A DNA stretch of 8,113 nucleotides from Desulfobacterales bacterium (GCA_020345785.1 CP070771.1:6616137-6624249), one strand, 5' to 3'. Numbered from the stretch's first letter, positions 1 to 5,674 are shown. Numbers and translations: made by a program. Notes: generated by a model not told the origin, from the letters alone.

Positions 1-102
1 CGGTCTGCGAGCAAAATAAAGTGCGGCCAGCAGCAAAAAGATCCATATCATCATGGACAGGAAAGGGTTTGACGTTATGCTCAGCATGTTGGCAATTGGC
101 AT
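1..102 (-). CDS. N-terminus of a membrane-anchored protein, truncated by the window edge
   Basis: The minus strand reads 34 codons from an ATG at 102 to the window edge without a stop: MPIANMLSITSNPF, then a hydrophobic stretch (about residues 15-30, LSMMIWIFLLLAALYF), then ARRP. This looks like one N-terminal transmembrane anchor followed by basic residues that would sit on the cytoplasmic side. A good ribosome site (GGAGG, complement of 108-112, five bases before the ATG) supports this start. A weak -10-like GATAAT (complement of 173-178) lies about 70 bases upstream, with no good -35. The remainder is outside the window, so no function can be assigned. The gene is separated from the next minus-strand gene by a terminator, so it is probably not in the same operon. 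Confidence 0.6.
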   Translation of the reverse strand, partial: MPIANMLSITSNPFLSMMIWIFLLLAALYFARRP

Positions 103-143
103 AAAAACCTCCGATCAACTCCCTGATTTAACGCTATTCAAAA

Positions 144-285
144 TTGAGCCATTTCCCGGTGAAAATTGTTACATTATCATACAAGGTAGCGAGCGGGGAA
201 AAATCCCGCGATTAAGGCCTTGAATGCCGGATAAATCGCTAAACTTAAGGTCTATGTTAATTTTTGAGCCATCACAGCCTGAAAA
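144..285 (+). repeat. Diverged 22-bp direct repeat (144-165 and 264-285)
   Basis: Both copies start with TTGAGCCAT and end with TGAAAA, with one further shared C at repeat position 12 (16 of 22 positions identical). They are exactly 120 bp apart. From memory, repeats built around AAATTGAGCCA occur in the ends of IS21-family elements, which carry several transposase-binding repeats. No istA or istB coding sequence is present here, and 120 bp is wide for such ends, so an old element footprint is only one possibility. Confidence 0.35.
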
Positions 286-390
286 AGCGCATGTATGCGT
301 GAACTCTAAGATGTATAGCGGTATATCGGTTGGTGAATTTAAAAACTTGAGGATATCCGTATGACCGAAATACGAACCGCTAGTAAATCC

Positions 391-426
391 GCCGGCTTTA
401 TTCCGGTTGCCGACGGAATATCCGGC
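391..426. other. Two-part hairpin
   Basis: TATTCCG (399-405) pairs perfectly with CGGAATA (414-420) across an 8-base loop. Below a small internal loop, GCCGG (391-395) pairs with CCGGC (422-426). The structure lies 20 bases from the terminator hairpin at 447-471. No T-run follows on either strand, so it is not itself an intrinsic terminator. It could be part of the 3' untranslated region of the DUF2914 transcript or of a small structured RNA. Confidence 0.4.
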
Positions 427-440
427 CCCGGGCGGGCAAA

Positions 441-471
441 TTCAAACCGCCCCGTATGAGATACGGGGCGG
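441..471 (-). terminator. Intrinsic terminator of the DUF2914 gene
   Basis: A perfect 11-bp GC-rich stem (447-457 with 461-471, CCGCCCCGTAT paired with its complement) encloses a 3-base loop. Read on the minus strand it begins about 35 bases after the stop codon at 506-508 and is followed by TTTGAATTT, an interrupted T-run. No T-run follows on the plus strand, so it serves the minus-strand gene. Confidence 0.75.
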
Positions 472-505
472 CCGTTGAAGCGTTCTATCAGCGTCGGGTC
501 GGCCT

Positions 506-922
506 TCACGGCGTGGTTTCAAACCGAACGGTTTGCAGTAAATTTCCCATTGTATCGAGAATTTCGACGCGCCAAGCGCCAATTTCGTGGGCTTGAATGA
601 TTTTTGAACTGTAGGTGCGCCAGCTAGGTGGATTGATGTTCAGCGATATCCGAGCGCGTTGGGTGTCGCCGTAATACCACGCATGCACGATGTTGGCGGC
701 GTTCTGAATATTCTCAATTTTGGTGTAGCAATAAAGCTTACCCACCGAAACCGGGAAACTGCCCCCGGGCTCCACCGGCTGACGATCGACTACATTTTTG
801 CAGATAACGGCGGTGGCGATCTTTACGTCACCGGCTTGCTGGGCCTGGATTGACGCCGGTGCCAACAGGCACCAAGACACGATTGCCAGACATACCCCGG
901 ACCATAATAAAAATCGTTTCAT
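506..922 (-). CDS. Exported DUF2914-domain protein
   Basis: A 138-residue protein. Residues 1-27 form a signal peptide (MKRFLLW, hydrophobic core, then a probable cut near AQA), so it is predicted to reach the periplasm or outer surface. Residues about 34-136 match the DUF2914 pattern as I recall it: LYCYTKI (63-69), IVHAWYY (78-84), SSKII (105-109) and GAWRVEILD (115-123), with two cysteines (41 and 65) that could form a disulfide. The family has no established biochemical role that I know; it is a small beta-rich domain found in many proteobacteria. Start: ATG at 922 with a strong GGGGAGGA ribosome site six bases upstream. It lies 88 bp after the DUF4124 gene in the same direction and ends at the terminator near 441-471, so it is probably the last gene of the PilZ-DUF4124-DUF2914 group. 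Confidence 0.85.
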   Translation of the reverse strand: MKRFLLWSGVCLAIVSWCLLAPASIQAQQAGDVKIATAVICKNVVDRQPVEPGGSFPVSVGKLYCYTKIENIQNAANIVHAWYYGDTQRARISLNINPPSWRTYSSKIIQAHEIGAWRVEILDTMGNLLQTVRFETTP

Positions 923-1010
923 AGCATTCCTCCCCGTTCAATATTCGTTGTTGGATATTTGCTTCTTTTATACTCAAATGCGACTCGACGCGTTTTACCC
1001 CTATGTATCT

Positions 1011-1571
1011 TTAATTACCACTTTCACTCGCAGCCGGCGCCGTTTCTTCTGCAGCAGGATTTTTGACATTTCCTTCGAAAGATGCCGGCTGTTTGAAATA
1101 TTGGTCGGGATTCTCCATCAGTTCCTGCAGTCGGTAGTGGTAATACCCGATGCGGACGGTTTTATTTCTTTGGGATCCGAAGAACTCCAGCGGCTGCTCC
1201 TCGAGAAACGCAATTCTTTTTTCCAGCCGCTCTTTTTCGGCCGCAATGAGTTCCTCCTGCGTGGGCTTTCGATTTTTTTCAGCTCCTTCAGCGCGTTTTC
1301 GTTCCTCAGCCTGCGCTTCGGCATCCTCTGCTTCGATGTCCTTGATCAGCGATTTCAGTTCTTCCTGATCCTGCGCCATACGGTTTTTGTCCGCCGATTC
1401 ATCAAATTGATATTCTGGAAAAATAACCCTGGCATCTTCAGCATCCTCGGGTGGGGAATCGCTGTAACGCCTGACCCCATTTTCATCGGTCCACGTGTAA
1501 ATTTCGGCGTTTACGGCTGAAAATCCGGAAAAGGTTAGCACCAAAATCAACAAAATGGTATAGGCTTTCAT
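1011..1571 (-). CDS. Exported DUF4124-domain protein with coiled coil
   Basis: A 186-residue protein with a clear signal peptide (residues 1-22, cut after VNA). The mature protein opens with EIYTWTDENGVRRYSDSPPE (23-42), the hallmark of DUF4124, a small N-terminal domain of secreted proteobacterial proteins. Residues about 62-125 are rich in E, K, A and R with heptad-like spacing and should form a long, highly charged coiled coil. The tail (about 160-186) is rich in P, A, S and E and is probably disordered. No enzyme motif is visible, and a structural or adaptor role in the periplasm is the most that can be inferred. Start: ATG at 1571 with GGAGGAA just upstream. Only 13 bp separate it from the upstream PilZ gene, which indicates co-transcription. 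Confidence 0.85.
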   Translation of the reverse strand: MKAYTILLILVLTFSGFSAVNAEIYTWTDENGVRRYSDSPPEDAEDARVIFPEYQFDESADKNRMAQDQEELKSLIKDIEAEDAEAQAEERKRAEGAEKNRKPTQEELIAAEKERLEKRIAFLEEQPLEFFGSQRNKTVRIGYYHYRLQELMENPDQYFKQPASFEGNVKNPAAEETAPAASESGN

Positions 1572-1584
1572 AGTTCCTCCAGTG

Positions 1585-2136
1585 TTAATCTTTTTGTGCG
1601 ATAAAAGATTTTAACATATCGCTTTGCAGCACACTGATATTTTCAAATTTTACACCAAAACCTTTGGTACTGCTCCAGGCAATTTTTCCGCTAAACGTGA
1701 ACGGCTGTGGATGGTTGAGCAAGGAGAATTTTAGCAGCACATCCTTACCGACGGGAAATTTGGCGTTGGATTCGATGAAGACCCCGCCGATACTAACATC
1801 CAATATATAGCTTTTGTATGTGCGATCTTGAATTCGATAATTGGCGTTTATCAGGCATGGTTTGCGCTGATGCTCCCGCATTGAGGCATTGGATTCCTCG
1901 ATACTCACTGTTTTGACAGGTAATTCAATCTGCGGTGATTGACCCATTTGCTCCAAGAGGATTATCTGCTGTTCTTCGGTCATATCAACAATCAGCTTGT
2001 ATAAATGAGAGCTGACCTTATTGCCCACCAATTGTTTTAATAGAATCAACTGCTGGTCTTTGGGCATTTCGCTTACCAGTTGAAACAAACGTGCCGTGAT
2101 GCCGAATTTACCCAGCGTCGGGTCCGAAGCTATCAT
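1585..2136 (-). CDS. PilZ-domain protein, likely c-di-GMP effector, with N-terminal helical repeats
   Basis: A 183-residue cytoplasmic protein. The C-terminal PilZ domain (about residues 87-180) carries both c-di-GMP-binding motifs: RxxxR as REHQR (R87, R91), and D/NxSxxG as DVSIGG (D113, S115, G118). It should therefore bind cyclic di-GMP and relay it to an unknown partner. The N-terminal part contains two similar helices: LFQLVSEMPKDQQLILLKQL (17-36) and LYKLIVDMTEEQQIILLEQM (45-64), 9 of 20 identical with a 28-residue period, probably a docking or dimerisation module. Start choice: the ATG at 2136 has AGGAG seven bases upstream. A longer in-frame TTG at 2163 would add nine residues but has no ribosome site. 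First gene of the PilZ-DUF4124-DUF2914 group, which hints that the exported proteins are part of a c-di-GMP-linked surface process; that link is inference. Confidence 0.88.
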   Translation of the reverse strand: MIASDPTLGKFGITARLFQLVSEMPKDQQLILLKQLVGNKVSSHLYKLIVDMTEEQQIILLEQMGQSPQIELPVKTVSIEESNASMREHQRKPCLINANYRIQDRTYKSYILDVSIGGVFIESNAKFPVGKDVLLKFSLLNHPQPFTFSGKIAWSSTKGFGVKFENISVLQSDMLKSFIAQKD

Positions 2137-2517
2137 GCCCGGGCTCCTATTATGTGAGTGCAATTTGAGAACTGAAGAATTCTTATGTTTATGATATATT
2201 AAAAGCCTGTATTCCTTTTAATTTATTAGCAATATGCGAAAAGCGCGAAAGCCGATGTATTGGGGATATTGCGCCATTGCCGGCTAAAATGATTAGTTTT
2301 TAAATAAATTCTAATGGTTTACCGTTAAGGTGTCAATTAAATTTTTTTATTCATTATTCAGCAAAGCAAATCGCTTCTATCAAATCAGGTGCAGGTGACT
2401 CAAATCACACGCTTCATCGCCGGTTATTTGTTTGACACCGCGGCGGCTTTTATCTATTATTCCACTTCTCCAATTCATTTCACTCGCCAGAATTTCTGCA
2501 TAGAAGGGATTTTAAAA
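2137..2517. other. Intergenic region between divergent genes
   Basis: 381 bases between the PilZ gene (minus) and the gcvT-SHMT gene (plus). The left part, especially 2160-2230 and 2285-2360, is AT-rich and must hold the minus-strand promoter of the PilZ group, but no hexamer pair stands out there. The right end holds the plus-strand promoter at 2432-2460. I looked for a glycine riboswitch, which often precedes gcv genes, and see no convincing match. No tRNA or other RNA gene is visible. Confidence 0.6.
2432..2460 (+). promoter_or_regulatory. Sigma-70 promoter of the gcvT-SHMT fusion gene
   Basis: A perfect -35 TTGACA (2432-2437), a 17-base spacer and a -10 TATTAT (2455-2460, five of six consensus bases) predict a transcript starting near 2467. 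That gives a leader of about 50 bases before the ATG at 2518. Because the promoter lies downstream of the in-frame GTG at 2389, it also argues that translation begins at 2518. Confidence 0.8.
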
Positions 2518-5169
2518 ATGGAACAGCTGCTCAAAACCGTATTTTACGAAAAGCATATCGGCTTGGGTGCCCAAATGGTGGAATTCGGCGGTTGGGATAT
2601 GCCGGTGCAATATGAAACGGGCATCGTCCAGGAGCACCTTAACACCCGTAAGCAGGCCGGTCTTTTTGATGTATCCCACATGGGTCGGTTCGTTATTTCC
2701 GGCCGGGATGCAAGGGATTTTCTCCAGCACGTGCTGACCAACAATGCAGCCGCCATCGAAGTCGAAGAAGGCCAGTACACTATGATTCCGGATGATAACG
2801 GCGGGGCGGTTGATGATGCCTATCTGTACCGCTTTGTGGAGGATGAATACCTGCTGGTGGTCAACGCTGCCAACCGTGAAAAAGATTGGAGTCACCTGCT
2901 GGCATTCAAAAAGGATTTCGGCCAGGTGGACATCGCCGACCGTACCCTGGACATCGCCATGCTGAGTCTGCAGGGGCCGCTGACAAAAGAAATTATGACC
3001 GCCATCATAGACGCTGGACGCCTGCCGGAGCCGCTCAGAAACACTCTGAGCACCGTGGTGATAAACGGCAGTCGGGTTCTGGTCGCCCGTACAGGGTACA
3101 CCGGCGAGCCGATTTGCTTTGAACTTTTTGTCGAGCGCCGGGATGCGTTGATGGTCTGGGATATGCTCTTGCAAAAAGGTGCTTGGCCGGTGGGCCTGGG
3201 CGCACGCGATACCCTGCGATTGGAGGCCGGTTTGCCGCTCTACGGCCACGAACTGGGTCTTGATCCGGAGGGGAAGCCCATCCCGATTTTTGCGTGCAAT
3301 CTGGCAGGTTTTGCCGTCAGCTTTTCACCGCTTAAGGGAGAATTTGTCGGCAAGCAGCCTTTAGCCCGGCAATTTGAGGCCTTTAAGAAAATTGTCGACC
3401 GCGATTACTCCCTCATTGAAAGGCTGCCTCGAATGATTCAGCCTATCGAACTGCTGGACAAAGGTGTCGCCCGGGCCGGTGCCGCCGTATATCGCGGTCC
3501 CGAGCCGGTGGGATATGTGACCAGCGGCACCATGGTTCCTTACTGGCAGAGCGAGGGGGTGGGGCTTTCAACCGTCCAGAGCAAAGACAAGAAAATGCGG
3601 GCTATCGGACTGGCGCTGGTAGACAGCCGGCTGGTGGAAGGCGATGAAATCGAAATTGAAATCAGGGCGAAAAAACTCAAGGCGGTTATCGTCCCATATC
3701 TCCTGAGAAACGAAGCGCCGCCTTATAGCTGGTCGATTCGATACGAAGAACTGCGCCGGGATAAAAAAACCATGCAGACGGACGATCAGACAGCCGATAA
3801 TGTCCGGGCCCTGATTGAAAAGGCGGCGGCCAATACCATCTGGCGCCAAAAAGAATGCGTCAATTTGATTCCCTCCGAGCAATCCTATTCAGCCATGACC
3901 CGCCTGCTTTCCATCATGGACCCGGTCGGAAGATATGCCGAACACAAACCGGTCAAGGCGTTTAAAGAAGCGGATATCTTCTATTATCAGGGCACGGATT
4001 TCATTTCGGAAGTCGAATACCTGCTCCAATCAGAACTGAAGAAATATCTGGACTGCACGGAAGTAGAGACACGGGTGATTTCCGGCCAGATGGCCAATGT
4101 CGCCGTGTTCAGTGCCCTGGTGGATTATTTAAACCGGGCCGATCGGAAAAGCGAGCAGCGCCGAATTCGCAAGATAATGAACAATCACATCATCAAGGGC
4201 GGCCATCTAAGCGCTCAGCCCATGGGAGCGTTACGGGATTTTGTGATGCGCGACCCTGAATGGGAAAAACCGGCGGTCATCAACTTCCCGGTATTAGATG
4301 AAAATCCATATAAAATCGATACGGCAGCCTGCCGCGAGTTGATCGCACGGCATCGACCCGAATTGATTATTCTGGGCAAGAGCATGATTATTCAGCGTGA
4401 ACCGGTGGCCGAAATTCGCAGCATCATTGATGAACTCGAGTTGGACTGCATTCTGATGTACGACATGGCCCACGTGCTGGGGTTGATCGGGCCCTATTTT
4501 CAGCAACCTTTTAAAGAAGGTGCGGACATCGTAACCGGTTCGACCCACAAGACGTTTTTCGGGACCCAACGCGGTATTGTTGCAGCCAATTATACCGAAG
4601 AGGATCTGCTCTATGATTTCTGGGAAGCCATTCAACGCCGGACCTTTCCGGGCAGCCTGAGCAATCATCATCTGGGAACCCTGCTGGGCCTTCTTCTGGC
4701 CGCTTACGAGATGAATTATTTTAAAGACGACTACCAGAAGGCGGTGCTGAACAATGCCAAAGCGTTTGCCGCGGCTCTGAAGGATTGCGGATTGGATGTT
4801 GCCGGTGATCCCGCCATTTCTTATACGGAGACCCATCAGGTCATCGTGAATGTGGGCTATGCAAAAGGGCCGGAAATTGCCCGGCGCCTGGAAGACAACA
4901 ATATCATACTCAACTATCAGGCTGCGCCGGATGAAGAAGGGTTTACCGCGTCCGGCTCCCTGCGGACCGGTGTGCAGGAGATGACCCGCTTTGGAATGAC
5001 GGAAAAGGATTTTGGCGAACTGGCCCGGCTGATGGCCGATGTCATTCTCAATCAAAAAGACGTCAAGGACGAAGTGCGTGCTTTTCGTCGGCGCTTTCTG
5101 GACATGCAATACTGTTTTTCCGGCAAGGAGTTCGAGGAGCACATTGAGAAATTGCACCGGTTGGTCTAA
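2518..5169 (+). CDS. Fused glycine-cleavage T-protein (GcvT) / archaeal-type serine hydroxymethyltransferase
   Basis: An 883-residue protein with two complete-looking enzymes. Residues 1 to about 400 are a GcvT aminomethyltransferase: DVSHM (51-55), GQYT (85-88), the DD pair that includes the catalytic Asp (99-100), VNAANREKD (115-123), RTGYTGE (191-197), GLGARDTLRLEAGLP (226-240) and TSGT (335-338). After a linker of about 20 residues, 419-883 are a PLP-dependent SHMT: NLIPSE (449-454), YAE (473-475), YY (489-490), GGHL (561-564), D649 and H652 (YDMAH), Schiff-base Lys678 in GSTHKTFFG, SNHHL (715-719) and substrate-carboxylate Arg816. The DxxH spacing and the His-to-Lys spacing of 26 equal those of E. 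coli SHMT. The SHMT half resembles archaeal SHMTs. Together the halves could pass methylene-tetrahydrofolate and glycine into serine. Start: ATG 2518 with AAGGGA eight bases upstream and a promoter at 2432-2460; the GTG at 2389 is rejected. No gcvH or gcvP lies nearby. The junction lies on an A7 run, so two separate genes remain possible. Confidence 0.85.
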   Translation: MEQLLKTVFYEKHIGLGAQMVEFGGWDMPVQYETGIVQEHLNTRKQAGLFDVSHMGRFVISGRDARDFLQHVLTNNAAAIEVEEGQYTMIPDDNGGAVDDAYLYRFVEDEYLLVVNAANREKDWSHLLAFKKDFGQVDIADRTLDIAMLSLQGPLTKEIMTAIIDAGRLPEPLRNTLSTVVINGSRVLVARTGYTGEPICFELFVERRDALMVWDMLLQKGAWPVGLGARDTLRLEAGLPLYGHELGLDPEGKPIPIFACNLAGFAVSFSPLKGEFVGKQPLARQFEAFKKIVDRDYSLIERLPRMIQPIELLDKGVARAGAAVYRGPEPVGYVTSGTMVPYWQSEGVGLSTVQSKDKKMRAIGLALVDSRLVEGDEIEIEIRAKKLKAVIVPYLLRNEAPPYSWSIRYEELRRDKKTMQTDDQTADNVRALIEKAAANTIWRQKECVNLIPSEQSYSAMTRLLSIMDPVGRYAEHKPVKAFKEADIFYYQGTDFISEVEYLLQSELKKYLDCTEVETRVISGQMANVAVFSALVDYLNRADRKSEQRRIRKIMNNHIIKGGHLSAQPMGALRDFVMRDPEWEKPAVINFPVLDENPYKIDTAACRELIARHRPELIILGKSMIIQREPVAEIRSIIDELELDCILMYDMAHVLGLIGPYFQQPFKEGADIVTGSTHKTFFGTQRGIVAANYTEEDLLYDFWEAIQRRTFPGSLSNHHLGTLLGLLLAAYEMNYFKDDYQKAVLNNAKAFAAALKDCGLDVAGDPAISYTETHQVIVNVGYAKGPEIARRLEDNNIILNYQAAPDEEGFTASGSLRTGVQEMTRFGMTEKDFGELARLMADVILNQKDVKDEVRAFRRRFLDMQYCFSGKEFEEHIEKLHRLV
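3763..3769 (+). other. A7 homopolymer at the GcvT/SHMT junction
   Basis: Seven consecutive A lie directly before ACC ATG, at codons 416-418. With six A, the GcvT frame would stop at TGA 3812-3814 (431 residues). With eight A, it would stop at TAA 3798-3800 (427 residues). In both cases the SHMT half could start at ATG 3772 (465 residues), overlapping gcvT by 29-43 bases. The ribosome site for that ATG is weak (GGGA at 3758-3761, ten bases away). Confidence 0.7.
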
Positions 5170-5256
5170 GGAATCAGCGACCGGAGGCAGGGTATGGTCC
5201 CATAAACGCTAAGTTGCTTTTAGGTAGGGGAATCGGGGAACGTTTACTGAAAATAA

Positions 5257-5298
5257 TTGAACATCGAACATCGAACGTCCAACGTCGAACATCGAATG
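5257..5298 (+). repeat. Heptamer array, copy 1 (six units, TCGAACR-like)
   Basis: Six consecutive 7-base units: TTGAACA, TCGAACA, TCGAACG, TCCAACG, TCGAACA, TCGAATG. The consensus is TCGAACA or TCGAACG. Its inverted partner lies at 5494-5535. Confidence 0.85.
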
Positions 5299-5401
5299 AG
5301 AATAAAGATGAACAAGCCGGTGTATTAATTTGAAGAAAGGCAACCTAAGAACCTTAATGGTTTCATCATTTAACTACTTCATTTTTCTCCGCCTCCGGCG
5401 G

Positions 5402-5412
5402 GGGGATATGCG
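5402..5412 (+). repeat. GGGGATATGCG, inverted partner at 5634-5644
   Basis: The exact 11-mer recurs as its reverse complement at 5634-5644. The pair crosses the heptamer-array pair (one arm inside the array loop, one outside), so both pairings could not form simply at the same time. Confidence 0.5.
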
Positions 5413-5493
5413 AACCAACCCGATATCTACAACGCGTATCAATTCTGTGGATCAGGAAAGCACTTAGCAATTCAAAATTCGATATAGGTTTAT

Positions 5494-5535
5494 CATTCGA
5501 TGTTGGACGTTCGGCGTTAGATGTTGGACGTTCAT
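5494..5535 (-). repeat. Heptamer array, copy 2 (inverted, six units)
   Basis: Read on the minus strand: ATGAACG, TCCAACA, TCTAACG, CCGAACG, TCCAACA, TCGAATG. It aligns unit for unit with the array at 5257-5298 (35 of 42 bases identical, last unit identical), separated by 195 bp. Confidence 0.85.
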
Positions 5536-5674
5536 TTCTAAATCAACCGCTTTAGGGAACGATTACAACTTGTGAATGTTTACAGCACGACTCAGAGCTA
5601 TGGGTCTGGTCCCCACCCATTCCAGGCACCTTGCGCATATCCCCAACTCTGCTGGTGGTCGCTGATTGAATATT

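Larger units (their letters stand above)
103..505. other. Non-coding stretch with hairpins and a diverged direct repeat
   Basis: There is no convincing gene in these 403 bases. It holds the ribosome site of the leftmost gene (108-112), a direct repeat (144-165 and 264-285), a small hairpin at 193-209 (GCGGGG, AAAAA loop, TCCCGC, no T-run on either side), a larger hairpin at 391-426 and a terminator hairpin at 447-471. A 32-codon frame on the plus strand (361-459) has a fair ribosome site (GAGGA, 349-353) but overlaps both hairpins and has no recognisable protein character. Confidence 0.6.
5172..5667. repeat. Candidate non-autonomous element bounded by AATCAGCGACC inverted repeats
   Basis: AATCAGCGACC at 5172-5182 recurs exactly on the other strand at 5657-5667. 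Weaker similarity continues inward (AGGCAGGGT against AGCAGAGTT). The two ends lie 2 and 7 bases beyond the stop codons of the convergent flanking genes. The 496-bp interval encloses the other repeats of this region. No transposase and no obvious target-site duplication are seen, so a mobile origin is a hypothesis. Confidence 0.35.
5170..5674. other. Non-coding, inverted-repeat-rich stretch between convergent genes
   Basis: 505 bases with no convincing gene. It contains inverted heptamer arrays (5257-5298 and 5494-5535), an 11-bp inverted pair near the edges (5172-5182 and 5657-5667), a second 11-bp inverted pair (5402-5412 and 5634-5644), a GC-rich hairpin at 5387-5403 (CTCCGCC, TCC loop, GGCGGGG) and a hairpin at 5600-5620 (ATGGGT/ACCCAT). 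None of the hairpins is followed by a proper T-run, so I see no clear intrinsic terminator for either flanking gene. The short open frames here look like chance. Confidence 0.6.

Noticed and set aside
798..1520. Long plus-strand open frame (240 codons)
   Set aside because: It lies antisense to the DUF2914 and DUF4124 genes, spans their gap, has no ribosome site and has a composition typical of a complement of coding sequence.
2137..2163. TTG start at 2163 for the PilZ protein
   Set aside because: The AGGAG at 2144-2148 lies within that extension and is placed correctly for ATG 2136.
2389..2517. GTG start adding 43 residues to the gcvT-SHMT protein
   Set aside because: No ribosome site at 2389, no GcvT homology in the extension, and a near-consensus promoter lies inside it.
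2137..2517. Glycine riboswitch ahead of gcvT
   Set aside because: The purine-rich conserved core and paired aptamer pattern were not found, and the promoter at 2432-2460 leaves only about 50 transcribed bases before the ATG, too few for the aptamer.
2512..3249. Minus-strand open frame of 245 codons inside the GcvT half
   Set aside because: Antisense shadow of a strongly conserved coding region; no recognisable domain.
4294..5157. Minus-strand open frame of 287 codons inside the SHMT half
   Set aside because: Antisense shadow of the conserved SHMT coding region; no domain and no start signals.
5387..5403. Terminator for the gcvT-SHMT gene
   Set aside because: The GC-rich hairpin is preceded, not followed, by T on the plus strand and is followed by A on the minus strand.
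5257..5535. CRISPR array
   Set aside because: Units are 7 bases, contiguous and without spacers, and there is no cas gene.
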